Assembly: GCF_017874215.1 (NCBI RefSeq)
Contig: NZ_JAGGLB010000034.1
Location: forward strand, 35,892 to 99,891
Length of the DNA: 64,000 nucleotides
Direction: 5' to 3'
From: Paenibacillus eucommiae
Lineage (GTDB): Bacteria > Bacillota > Bacilli > Paenibacillales > NBRC-103111
Below, in pieces: positions 34,411-42,969 of the stretch; within the stretch, counting starts at the first letter, position 1; every line of letters starts with the position of its first letter. Both the position numbers and the translations under genes were made by a program. Under the pieces are notes generated by a model, which ran no database searches, was not told the DNA's origin, and saw only the letters and a list, made by a program, of their open reading frames with translations.

Positions 34411-35067
34411 TTGAAAATAAAGGTCATTATTGCCGATGATAACTCCTTTATCCGGGAAGGCATGAGGATCATACTAACCACCTTCGATGAGTTCGAGGTA
34501 TTGTCGACAGTTCAAGATGGTCAAGAAGCCGTTGATTTCTGCTCGCAGAATGAAGTAGATGTGGCTCTGCTCGATGTGCAGATGCCCGGTATGAATGGTG
34601 TGGAAGCGACCAAGCTGATCTCTGAGCAGACAGGAACCAAAGCGCTGATCCTGACCACCTTCGATGACGAGGTGTTTATTCTCGATGCGATCCGCAACGG
34701 GGCGAAGGGATATCTGCTCAAGAATAACGATCCGGAGCGAATCCGGGATGCCATCATAACCGTTTACAACGGACATAATGTGCTGCAGGATGCTGTGCTG
34801 GATAAGTTGAAATCTAGTTTGCTAGCAGACAAGGATAAAGATAAGAAAGAAGATAGAGGCAGTAAGATCGACAGAAGCTTGTTCACCGATAGAGAGCACG
34901 ATATTATGTCTCTCATCGCGAAGGGGCTTTCCAATCGTGAAATCTCGAAGAAGCTGTTCATCTCAGAAGGCACTATTGCCAACCACATTACTTCTATCCT
35001 AAGCAAGACGGGTCTTACGCACCGTACGCAAATCGCGATTTATTTTCTGACTGGGGAAGTGAATTAG
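34411..35067 (+). CDS. NarL/LuxR-family response regulator
   Basis: 218 residues. Receiver domain with acidic pocket ADD (residues 8-10), phospho-acceptor Asp55 in VALLDVQMPG, Thr/Lys switch residues in LILTTFDD and GYLLK; a KDKDKKED linker; C-terminal LuxR HTH (LFTDREHDIMSLIAKGLSNR onward, ISKKLFISEGTIANHITSIL). TTG 34411 lies nine bases after CGGAGAG; an upstream GTG 34390 has no site. Its stop touches the ATG of the histidine kinase. Order regulator-kinase-ATPase-permease-permease resembles the B. subtilis YfiJK-LMN (LnrJK-LMN) linearmycin resistance locus. Confidence 0.9.
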   Translation: MKIKVIIADDNSFIREGMRIILTTFDEFEVLSTVQDGQEAVDFCSQNEVDVALLDVQMPGMNGVEATKLISEQTGTKALILTTFDDEVFILDAIRNGAKGYLLKNNDPERIRDAIITVYNGHNVLQDAVLDKLKSSLLADKDKDKKEDRGSKIDRSLFTDREHDIMSLIAKGLSNREISKKLFISEGTIANHITSILSKTGLTHRTQIAIYFLTGEVN

Positions 35068-36201
35068 ATGACGGAGAGGGGAACCCCTATAGAACTCTGG
35101 ACAATGGGCATCAAAGCGATTATCTTGAGCTATGTGGTCATCCAATCCTATTTATCTGGAGCTGCGATTTCACCCTGGTATATGCTGTCCATCCTTCTCT
35201 ACCTATGTTTGAATATATCCATCCATATCGCTAAGAAGGTTAGTATCACGTCGATCGCGCTTCTGCTGTCCATGCTGGTTATCGCTGCGTCCTCATCATA
35301 CATACAACCTTGGCTTATACTCCTGCTCCCTCTGAGCATATACGAACTCTTCACTATATACCTGCGTAAACGCGGAATTATTCTATTCCTCATGCTGGCT
35401 CCGCTCTTGTTGCTGTCACAAGGATCTCAAGCCATCTTGGTTACATACGGTCTCGTTGCGATGCTTAGCTTCCTCTACTACCACTTGCTTAACACTTACA
35501 TAAGTAGAATTGCAGGCCTCAAAGAGGACTTAGAAAATAGGCATGAGCACATCCAGCAGTTGACTAAGAGTCTGAATGAGAATAAAGAATATATTAGGCA
35601 GTCCGAATATACGTTTAAGCTGGAGGAGCGCAACCGGCTGTCCCAGGAAATTCATGATAAGATTGGACACTCGATGACGGGTGCATTGATCCAGATGGAA
35701 GCCTCGAAGCGCTTGCTCACCTCCGATCCGGACAAGTCGGCTGAGCTGCTGCAGAATGCAATCCATATCTCTAAGGACGGAATAGAGAGCATTCGCCTTG
35801 TGCTCAAGAATATGAAGCCACCGACGGAGCAGCTAGGAATGAATCGGATGAAATTATTCGTAGATGAATTCTCCGCGAAGCATCCAGTTAGAACCTCGCT
35901 CACCCATGAAGGAAACGTCGACATTATTACTCCGATCCAGTGGAAGGTCATTCAGGAGAACATCCAGGAAGGATTGACCAATGCCATGAAATATTCGAAT
36001 GCCACCGTCGTCTCCATCCACATTGAGGTACTGAGAACCTTGATCAAGGTCGAAGTATCGGACAACGGTAAGGGAGAGCAGAAGGTGATCAAAGGCTTGG
36101 GAATCATTGGCATGGAAGAACGGGCAGCAAGCGTAAATGGTACGATAATTGTCGATGGCTCAAGAGGCTTCAGTGTCACTACATTAATTCCTCACGGATA
36201 A
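35068..36201 (+). CDS. sensor histidine kinase, HisKA_3 (NarX/LiaS-like)
   Basis: 377 residues. Five to six N-terminal membrane helices (to ~155) with hardly any external domain, so the ligand is probably sensed in the membrane, as for LnrJ. A coiled coil (GLKEDLENRHEHIQQLTKSL) leads to the HisKA_3 dimerisation box with His196 in LSQEIHDKIGHSMTGA, then an HATPase domain (DNGKGEQ, GLGIIGMEERA). Starts directly at the stop of the response regulator. Expected to phosphorylate that regulator. Confidence 0.9.
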   Translation: MTERGTPIELWTMGIKAIILSYVVIQSYLSGAAISPWYMLSILLYLCLNISIHIAKKVSITSIALLLSMLVIAASSSYIQPWLILLLPLSIYELFTIYLRKRGIILFLMLAPLLLLSQGSQAILVTYGLVAMLSFLYYHLLNTYISRIAGLKEDLENRHEHIQQLTKSLNENKEYIRQSEYTFKLEERNRLSQEIHDKIGHSMTGALIQMEASKRLLTSDPDKSAELLQNAIHISKDGIESIRLVLKNMKPPTEQLGMNRMKLFVDEFSAKHPVRTSLTHEGNVDIITPIQWKVIQENIQEGLTNAMKYSNATVVSIHIEVLRTLIKVEVSDNGKGEQKVIKGLGIIGMEERAASVNGTIIVDGSRGFSVTTLIPHG

Positions 36202-36244
36202 AGATGAGTTTTACGATGATTAGATAGGAAGATTCTCAGGGGTT

Positions 36245-36284
36245 AAGGATGAACTTGTGCACTGTCGCAGGGGCATCCTTTTTT
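36245..36284 (+). terminator. terminator/attenuator between kinase and ABC genes
   Basis: AAGGATG..CATCCTT hairpin with a T6 tail, 44 bases after the kinase stop and 45 bases before the ATPase start. It separates the two-component genes from the transporter genes, which may need their own promoter or read-through. Confidence 0.75.
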
Positions 36285-36328
36285 ATTACAATTACATTAT
36301 CCTAAAGACGAAAACGGGAGTGTGACGA

Positions 36329-37264
36329 ATGAACGTACTTGAAATTAAGCAGCTTACGAAGAAATTTGGGGATTTTATAGCGGTGGATAATATCACGATG
36401 TCCGTGAAAGAAGGCGAGATATTCGGATTTCTGGGAGCGAATGGAGCAGGTAAGAGTACGGTCATCAACATGATTGCCTCTCTGCTCCGGGTTACTAAGG
36501 GTGAAATTGAAGTTATTGGCAAGAGTATTGCTAAGCACGGTAAATTCGCAAAAATGAACATTGGGATTGTGCCGCAGGAAATGGCTATTTATGAGGATAT
36601 GACAGCCTACGAGAACGTTCATTTTTTCGCCGGATTATACGGACTTAGGGGGGCAGAGTTAAAGGAGCGCGTGATTGAAGCACTAGCATTCGTGGGACTT
36701 GGCGATAAGCATAAGAGCTATCCCAAAAATTTCTCGGGCGGCATGAAGCGAAGATTAAACATAGCCTGTGCAATTGCCCATCGGCCTAAGCTGCTCATCA
36801 TGGACGAGCCAACGGTGGGTATTGATCCGCAATCACGCAACTATATTCTTGGTTCCGTGAAAAAGCTGAATGAAATGGGCTGTACGATCATCTACACCAG
36901 CCATTACATGGAGGAGGTTGAGGAGATCTGTACAAGAATTGCCATTATCGACCATGGAAAAATCATCGCGGAAGGAACGAAAGGTCAATTAAAGGCTATC
37001 ATTACGACTCAGAAAAATATAGGTATTGAGGTCCGTTCGGCAGAAAATCTGGATAGGAACAAGCTGGAGGGAATCGCAGGCGTAAACCGGGTTGAAGTAG
37101 AGGATCGAATCCTTAAGATCACCTCTGATTCCGAGGTCAATAACTTGAACAGGATCATCCAACAGTTGATGGCAGACGATATTGAAATACGTTCAGTGGA
37201 AGAGAATGAGCCTAGTTTGGAGATGGTGTTCCTGACATTGACAGGTAGAAGCCTGCGGGACTGA
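36329..37264 (+). CDS. ABC-2 exporter ATPase (linearmycin-resistance-like)
   Basis: 311-residue DrrA/CcmA-type ATPase: Walker A GANGAGKST, Q-loop VPQEMAIYEDM, signature FSGGMKRRLNIACA, Walker B LLIMDEPTVGID, H-loop IYTSHYMEE. The C-terminal ~80 residues form the DrrA-type accessory domain (IGIEVRSAENLDRNKL, LEMVFLTLTGRSL). GTG/ATG context gives ATG 36329 after GGGAGTG. With the next two permeases it forms a YfiLMN/LnrLMN-like exporter for membrane-active polyenes or lipids; substrate is inferred from gene order. Confidence 0.9.
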   Translation: MNVLEIKQLTKKFGDFIAVDNITMSVKEGEIFGFLGANGAGKSTVINMIASLLRVTKGEIEVIGKSIAKHGKFAKMNIGIVPQEMAIYEDMTAYENVHFFAGLYGLRGAELKERVIEALAFVGLGDKHKSYPKNFSGGMKRRLNIACAIAHRPKLLIMDEPTVGIDPQSRNYILGSVKKLNEMGCTIIYTSHYMEEVEEICTRIAIIDHGKIIAEGTKGQLKAIITTQKNIGIEVRSAENLDRNKLEGIAGVNRVEVEDRILKITSDSEVNNLNRIIQQLMADDIEIRSVEENEPSLEMVFLTLTGRSLRD

Positions 37265-37296
37265 AGAGGCTGAAGGAATAAGGAGGCCAAGGGAAA

Positions 37297-38415
37297 ATGA
37301 ATGTATTCAGAATAACGCTCAAAGAGTTAAAGGTCATCCGCGATCCCAAGATGCTTTTGTTCTTGCTGGTTTCGCCGCTGTTAACCATGCTCATTCTGGG
37401 GACGGCTCTTACGAATGCTTTTAACGGCAGTTTAACGGTTGGGGAAATCAATGTACTCTATAAGAATAATAGCTCATCAAGTGAGTTCTCTAAGTATTGG
37501 GACAACTTCACGGGGCAGATGCGTCAAGCCGGCATTCAACTCGAGGAGGCAGACGAGAAGACGGATGGGAAGATTGAAGTGAAGAACAACCGCTATGCGG
37601 GATACGTCGAGATTTCGGATAGTGGGCTGGAGTATTACAGCAGTAGTCAGAGCTTGATTGAAAGCGATATTGCTCAGAGTGTACTCAAAGCTTTTACAGA
37701 TCGTTATCGATTGGCGGCTGAGGTAGCCGGAACAGACTCGGAGCAAGCGGATGCGATCATGGCCGGAAGCGGCGGTGAAAGCTATGTGGTGGAGGAGTCG
37801 CTAAATGCGACAAGAAAACCAGGTGCTATGGACTATTTCGCTATAGCGATTACGACAATGATTATTTTATATAGCGCCCTGACGGCCGCTCATTTAATAG
37901 ACGGTGAACGCAAAAGGAACACAGCTGTCCGATTGCTTGCGTCACCGGTGACGAAAATCGAAATTTTTGCGGGAAAATTAGCAGGGATTGTCCTGCTGAA
38001 TTTAATACTCACGATTGTCGTAGTGCTCATTAGTAAATACATGTTTAATGCCTATTGGGGAGAAAATTTGGGCCTAGTTTTTCTTACGCTCTTTACTGAA
38101 ATCATATTTGCTGTGAGCTTGGGACTAGGGCTCAGCTATGTTATCAAGGGTAAGGCGTCGGGCACTGTTGTTATGATTATTATTCAATTGTCCGCATTTC
38201 TCGGAGGTTCATACTTCCCGGTCGAGGAGGCAACAGGAATCATGGCAACCCTCGCATCTTTTTCTCCACTGCAATGGTCCAATGCTGCACTTCTTGAAAT
38301 GATCTACGCAGACAGTCTGTCTGCAGCGGTTAACGCCATGCTGTTAAATATCGGCTTCGCGGTCGTCTTGCTTGGTACCGCAATAACGATGATGCGCAGA
38401 AAGGAGGGGTTGTAA
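37297..38415 (+). CDS. ABC-2 permease (YhgE/Pip-related), first subunit
   Basis: 372 residues. TM1 (LLFLLVSPLLTMLILGTAL) is followed by a ~150-residue external domain and five C-terminal helices, the usual ABC2_membrane_3 layout; DGERKRNTAVRLLASPVTK is the conserved coupling region. AAGGAGG 8-10 bases before ATG 37297. Partner of the permease that starts two bases after its stop. Confidence 0.88.
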   Translation: MNVFRITLKELKVIRDPKMLLFLLVSPLLTMLILGTALTNAFNGSLTVGEINVLYKNNSSSSEFSKYWDNFTGQMRQAGIQLEEADEKTDGKIEVKNNRYAGYVEISDSGLEYYSSSQSLIESDIAQSVLKAFTDRYRLAAEVAGTDSEQADAIMAGSGGESYVVEESLNATRKPGAMDYFAIAITTMIILYSALTAAHLIDGERKRNTAVRLLASPVTKIEIFAGKLAGIVLLNLILTIVVVLISKYMFNAYWGENLGLVFLTLFTEIIFAVSLGLGLSYVIKGKASGTVVMIIIQLSAFLGGSYFPVEEATGIMATLASFSPLQWSNAALLEMIYADSLSAAVNAMLLNIGFAVVLLGTAITMMRRKEGL

Positions 38416-38417
38416 GG

Positions 38418-39566
38418 ATGAGAGACACGTTATGGCTGATCCGAAAGACATTTATTTCTACCTTTAAGAATTATTTGAATCTTTTTCTATACTTTGTTTT
38501 TCCTGTTATGGCAATCCTGCTCGCGACCTTGGTCCAAGGAGGCTCGGGAGAAGCCAAACTGAGAATGGGCATTGTTAATCATGATGGAGGTCAGTCGATC
38601 ACTAAGGGAGTTATGGATACGGTGGGCAGACAGGATTCCATGCTTGTAAGTGAGATTGAGGAGCTTGAGATAAAGGAGCTGATTGCCTCAGGCGAGCTGG
38701 ATGCAGCAATTATTCTTCCTGCAGGTTTCGCACAGAGCTTGATTGCCGGCAAGCCCACAAATGTTAAGATCGTGTCCATTAAGGGGGCGCAGGTTACCGG
38801 ACATGTGAAGGCGTCCTTGGATCAACATATTAACAATATGGCTTCGATCGGCCAGGTGGCTAAAGGAAATGAGGCTAATTTTAATGCCCTTTATAAGAAA
38901 TTTCAAGAGTCAGGCTTCGAATTATCAGCAGAGAAAGTAGAGGATCAATCCGTAAATTACAACAAAACCAATCAATCAATAGGTTACTTGCTCATCCTGA
39001 TGCTGGTGTGCGCTTCGAGTTTATCTGGAATTCTTATTAAGGAAAGAGAGAATAGAACCTATTATCGACTATTATCCTCACCGATCAATCCCAGAACCTA
39101 TGTCTTATCTAATATCATCGTTAATTTGACTATGATGATGCTGCAGATTGCAGTGACACTGTTGATCATGATAAATATGTTCCGTATCGATCCGGGTATT
39201 CCTTACTGGAGCATGTTCCTGATTCTTATGTTATTTGCTTTGGTGGCGATAGGTTTATCACTTGTAATCGTAGCATTCTCAAGCAGCTCTTCAGCAGCCA
39301 GCGGAATGCAGAACATGATCCTTATTCCTAGCAGCTTGCTGGCTGGATGTATGTTCCCAATTGCTTTAATGCCAGCAACGATGCAGCAGCTCGCTCACTT
39401 TCTTCCCCAGTATTGGCTGCTGGATACCTTTAGTAATCTACAGCAAGGGGTATCCATGGGGGAATTATCATTGAACCTGATCATTCTTGTTGCTTTTGCC
39501 GTGGCCTTATTTTTAATCGCCGTCTATAAGTTTGGCAGGAACAATGATACTCGAAGCTATATTTAA
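38418..39566 (+). CDS. ABC-2 permease, second subunit
   Basis: 382 residues with the same layout as the preceding permease: TM1 LNLFLYFVFPVMAILLATL, external domain with GMKEDLEI-type strands replaced by GIVNHDGGQSITKG, coupling segment KERENRTYYRLLSSPINPRT and five terminal helices. Start GTG/ATG: ATG 38418 overlaps the AAGGAGGGGTTGTAAGG site at the end of the upstream gene. The two permeases likely form a heterodimer. Confidence 0.88.
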   Translation: MRDTLWLIRKTFISTFKNYLNLFLYFVFPVMAILLATLVQGGSGEAKLRMGIVNHDGGQSITKGVMDTVGRQDSMLVSEIEELEIKELIASGELDAAIILPAGFAQSLIAGKPTNVKIVSIKGAQVTGHVKASLDQHINNMASIGQVAKGNEANFNALYKKFQESGFELSAEKVEDQSVNYNKTNQSIGYLLILMLVCASSLSGILIKERENRTYYRLLSSPINPRTYVLSNIIVNLTMMMLQIAVTLLIMINMFRIDPGIPYWSMFLILMLFALVAIGLSLVIVAFSSSSSAASGMQNMILIPSSLLAGCMFPIALMPATMQQLAHFLPQYWLLDTFSNLQQGVSMGELSLNLIILVAFAVALFLIAVYKFGRNNDTRSYI

Positions 39567-39622
39567 AAAAATAAGCTAATCCTACAAAATGTTAAACAAG
39601 AACGGAGAGGAGAGGGCAGCTT

Positions 39623-40585
39623 ATGAGTCAAGGTATACAATACGTTCGAGACCTGCTGCACCGCATGACGATCAAGACGGACGAGCAAGGGAGGGAAATT
39701 AAGAATTCGCAAGACCAAGTGTCTTGGAAGGCGCTGCGTGAAGCGGAACGGTTGGATGATCCGGCCATGATCGATGCGGCGAAACAAGTTTTGGAGGAAG
39801 CTCGGGACGATGAAACAAGGGCGAACGTCTGCTTCCTATGGAGCCATCTGGCGAAAAATACGGGGCATTCCCAGGCCGTCCGCCTGATGCTGGACGAGTT
39901 CGCGAAAACGACGAAGATGCAAACGAAGTCGCGGATGATGTGGTCGTTAGCCCGCGTGCCGGAAGTGCCGGATGCCGAACCGTTCCTCGCGTTATCCGGG
40001 TCGCGCGATGGTTCGATCCGCAGAGAAGCGCTTCGGGTGCTGGCCCGCTGCCGACCGGAGGAAGTGAAGGGGCGTTTGATTGAAATAATCCGCCGCTCGA
40101 ACGACGAGTACGACATCATCTATACGCTATGGGCGCTGAAGGAGCTCCGTCTGGGGGAGGCGCTCCCCGACGTGCTTGCGCTCATCGAATCCCCCAACGG
40201 CGAAATTCGCAGTCTCGCGATCCGCTTTGCCGCCGATTTCGGGGAGGGCGCTAATGTGCCTTTATTTGTAGCGGCGCTTGAAAACGACAGGTCGCCCGAT
40301 GTGAAATGGAGCGCGATGGAAGCTCTCGACCAATGGGGAGGCGCTTCAGAAACGAAAATCGTCTTGAGCCGGGTCAAAACAATTGTATCGCGGCAGCGCA
40401 AAGGGGGCGGGCAACTTCCAATGAGCGAACTGATGCATGGCATATCTTTTCTTTGGAAAGTAGCGCCGAATAAGGAAGAAGTCAACAAGCTGCTGCAAGC
40501 GCTGCGCACCTCGAAAGCGGATAAGCTGTTCGAACACGAGGCGAAATGGTTGGCCGAATTGATGAAAGGTTCGTCTGGAGGCTAA
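39623..40585 (+). CDS. HEAT-repeat protein
   Basis: 320 residues made of about six HEAT-like helical repeats (e.g. TRANVCFLWSHLAKNTGHSQ, SIRREALRVLARCRPEEV, EIRSLAIRFAADFGEGANV, DVKWSAMEALDQWGG). No enzyme motif; likely a protein-interaction scaffold. ATG 39623 with GGAGAGGAGAGGG upstream. Its base composition is clearly more GC-rich than its neighbours, which suggests a different origin. A family C element follows. Confidence 0.82.
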   Translation: MSQGIQYVRDLLHRMTIKTDEQGREIKNSQDQVSWKALREAERLDDPAMIDAAKQVLEEARDDETRANVCFLWSHLAKNTGHSQAVRLMLDEFAKTTKMQTKSRMMWSLARVPEVPDAEPFLALSGSRDGSIRREALRVLARCRPEEVKGRLIEIIRRSNDEYDIIYTLWALKELRLGEALPDVLALIESPNGEIRSLAIRFAADFGEGANVPLFVAALENDRSPDVKWSAMEALDQWGGASETKIVLSRVKTIVSRQRKGGGQLPMSELMHGISFLWKVAPNKEEVNKLLQALRTSKADKLFEHEAKWLAELMKGSSGG

Positions 40586-40627
40586 TAAAATAAAAAGCCA
40601 TTTCCGTTACTATCACTCTGTTGTGTG

Positions 40628-40680
40628 TTCCGCTAGCAGGCTATCGCAGCTTGCTTTTTTTATTACGCTAACGGGCCGTA
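40628..40680 (+). repeat. family C element, core ACGCTAACGGGC
   Basis: GCAGGCTATCGCAGCTTGCTTTTTTTA (weak hairpin plus T run, terminator-like after the HEAT gene) followed by TTACGCTAACGGGCCG. Downstream TGGTATTATTATCATGG at about 40,694 looks like an extended -10 promoter for the methyltransferase gene. Confidence 0.75.
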
Positions 40681-40865
40681 CAGCCCCGAAATATGGTATT
40701 ATTATCATGGTGCAGAGCAGTTTACTTAAACTAAAATTCATAATAGACGGCATTTACATAAGAACGTACGTGCGATATGATAATTTTGCATATATATCCC
40801 AATATTGAGTTGGCGTTGGATTATTGGGTTACATTTAGTGAATTTTATTTAGGGAGTGTGTCTGC

Positions 40866-41669
40866 ATGGACAAGAATTCTGTTTATAGAACAAACATTAT
40901 AGGCGGTAGTGAGGTTGGCGCCATCTCGATCGACATGGATAAGAGTCTTGTTCATGAAACAAACAGCTTATTTTGGGATACAAAAGGAAATGATGTTTTA
41001 GGAGCAACTTCACTTCCTCTTTATGGAGCATTTGTCTCAGAAGAAAAATGCCAGATTTTTGGCGATGTCTCAGGAAAAAAGATACTAGAAATAGGCTGTG
41101 GAAGCGGTCATTCTTTGCAATATCTGGGGGAACGCAAAGCATCTGAACTATGGGGTATGGATATATCAGAAAACCAAATCGAGAAGACAAAGCAACATTT
41201 GACGGAGTGCGGTCTATCAGCAAAATTAATCTGTTCTCCCATGGAAGAAGAGTGTGGCATACCAGAGGAATATTTTGATTTTGTTTATTCGATTTATGCA
41301 ATAGGGTGGACAACTGACCTTGAGGGTACTTTTCACCGGATTGCTTCTTACCTAAAAAAAGACGGCGTATTTGTTTTCAGCTGGTCTCACCCTATACACA
41401 AATGTGTTGCTGTAGAAAATAATATGCTTGTTTTTAAAAAATCTTATTTCGATGAATCTTGGTATTCGCTATCTCTTGACGGAAGTACGCTAACATTATC
41501 GGACCGTAAACTATCAACCTATGTGAATGCGTTGGCAAAAGCGGGATTTGTCATTGAGCAAATGATCGAGCAATCTGATGATGAAATTATACAATCGCAT
41601 AACAGCGATTTTGCAAAAAAAGCAAAGATGCTTCCTGTAACTTTTGTAATCAAGGCAAGAAAACTATAG
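40866..41669 (+). CDS. class I SAM-dependent methyltransferase
   Basis: 267 residues. Methyltransf_11-type core: motif I ILEIGCGSGHSLQYL (~76-90), motif II ELWGMDIS, motif III FDFVYSIYAIGW, motif post-III LKKDGVFVFSWSHP. ATG 40866 after GGGAGTG. First plus-strand gene behind the family C element at 40.65 kb. Substrate unknown. Confidence 0.88.
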   Translation: MDKNSVYRTNIIGGSEVGAISIDMDKSLVHETNSLFWDTKGNDVLGATSLPLYGAFVSEEKCQIFGDVSGKKILEIGCGSGHSLQYLGERKASELWGMDISENQIEKTKQHLTECGLSAKLICSPMEEECGIPEEYFDFVYSIYAIGWTTDLEGTFHRIASYLKKDGVFVFSWSHPIHKCVAVENNMLVFKKSYFDESWYSLSLDGSTLTLSDRKLSTYVNALAKAGFVIEQMIEQSDDEIIQSHNSDFAKKAKMLPVTFVIKARKL

Positions 41670-41690
41670 AAAGACGTTAGTTAAAATATT

Positions 41691-41733
41691 ACAGCGGCAA
41701 TTTAAGACTGTATTTTCTAGTCTAAGTGTGCCG
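41691..41733 (+). terminator. hairpin after methyltransferase
   Basis: AGCGGCA..TGCCGCT with an inner AAGACT..AGTCT pair, 22 bases after the stop. No strong T run follows, so it may not terminate efficiently. Confidence 0.45.
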
Positions 41734-41783
41734 CTGCGTCTCTGTGTGAAGTTGGAAACTGGAAATTGTAGGGCGTTATTGAA

Positions 41784-41855
41784 ATGGCTAAACTGATCTA
41801 CGCTGCTAATGTATCTTTGGACGGTTACATTGAGGACGAGCTCGGCAAACAATGA
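41784..41855 (+). pseudogene. dihydrofolate reductase-like (RibD C-domain) N-terminal remnant
   Basis: MAKLIYAANVSLDGYIEDE is the unmistakable start of the DHFR-like/RibD_C proteins of bacilli, but the frame stops after 23 residues. The region from 41,856 to the family C core at 41,945 keeps only short scraps. Together with the core and the menG promoter region these fill the 41,670-42,058 gap. Confidence 0.7.
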
Positions 41856-41941
41856 CAGGTACTGGCTTGATTATGGATACCTTTTTGGAGCGATATTATT
41901 GAGATGTGGGAAATGGAATAATACTCCCTTGTTACAAGACT

Positions 41942-41961
41942 CATTACGCTAGCGGGCAGTA
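41942..41961 (+). repeat. family C core before menG
   Basis: CATTACGCTAGCGGGCAGTA: core with one change (GCTAGCGGG). The hairpin half is missing; the sequence before it is remnant DNA. Confidence 0.7.
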
Positions 41962-42058
41962 TGCTGAAAAACAAACTTATTTATTGTCACAATTGTTACA
42001 TAATCACGGTGGGATACAACCACATTTTTCAATTAAAATTAGCCTGAGGTGAATGACA

Positions 42059-42784
42059 ATGGAACAATCGAAATCATCTAAGGAACAATTTGTTCACTCT
42101 ATATTTGAAAGTATTGCTCCGAAATACGACTTCATGAATGACCTGATAAGCTTTCGCAGACATAAGGCATGGAGAAAGTACACCATGAACAAGATGAACG
42201 TGAAGCCGGGAAGTACGGCCATCGACCTATGCTGCGGCACATGCGATTGGACGATTGATCTGGCACGGGATAGCAGGACTGGACAAATGGTTGGATTGGA
42301 TTTTAGCCAAAATATGCTTGATCATGGTGCTTTTAAAATTCGGGAGCAAGGATTGGACAAGCAAATCACGCTAGTTCGAGGCAATGCGATGCAGCTGCCT
42401 TACGAAGACAACACCTTCGATTATGCCACAATAGGACTTGCGCTGCGTAACGTACCGGATTTAGTGACTGTTATCGAGGAAATGCAAAGGGTTGTAAAAC
42501 CCGGGGGCATGGTTGTCTCACTAGAATTGTCGAAGCCAACGTGGCAGCCTTTTAAAGGACTTTATTATTTTTATTTTCAAAATATTTTACCGCTGCTTGG
42601 TAAATTGGTAGCCAAGAGATATGAGCAGTACAAATGGTTGCCCGAATCATTGATTCACTTTCCAGACCATAAGCAGTTGGCTGATATTTTCAGAAAAACA
42701 GGGCTCAATCATGTAAAAGCTTATCCACTTAGTGGAGGCATTGCGGCACTTCATATCGGCATCAAGAAGCAGGAATCGGAATAA
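42059..42784 (+). CDS. menG: demethylmenaquinone methyltransferase (MenG/UbiE family)
   Basis: 241 residues. Last step of menaquinone synthesis: C-methylation of demethylmenaquinone with SAM. Family signatures are clear: KYDFMNDLISFRRHKAWRK, motif I TAIDLCCGTCDWTIDLA, GLDFSQNMLD, ATIGLALRNVPD and LELSKPTWQPFKGLYYFYF. I chose ATG 42059 (TGAGGTG seven bases upstream) over ATG 42053. Not near other men genes or heptaprenyl diphosphate synthase, and it sits behind a family C core, so it may be a second, laterally gained copy. Confidence 0.88.
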   Translation: MEQSKSSKEQFVHSIFESIAPKYDFMNDLISFRRHKAWRKYTMNKMNVKPGSTAIDLCCGTCDWTIDLARDSRTGQMVGLDFSQNMLDHGAFKIREQGLDKQITLVRGNAMQLPYEDNTFDYATIGLALRNVPDLVTVIEEMQRVVKPGGMVVSLELSKPTWQPFKGLYYFYFQNILPLLGKLVAKRYEQYKWLPESLIHFPDHKQLADIFRKTGLNHVKAYPLSGGIAALHIGIKKQESE

Positions 42785-42969
42785 ACGTACTTATGGACGG
42801 TTTAGCATGCGCCGCTCATTCAATGATGTGATAAAAATACCGGAAAGAATTACTGGCTTCCACAATAGAATAGAATATATAATTTACCTAAAGGCTAAAG
42901 AACCTACTTGCTGCAACGTACTCGTCCCGCATTTTTTATGATGATGTAATTCGAAAGCAGGTATATCCT

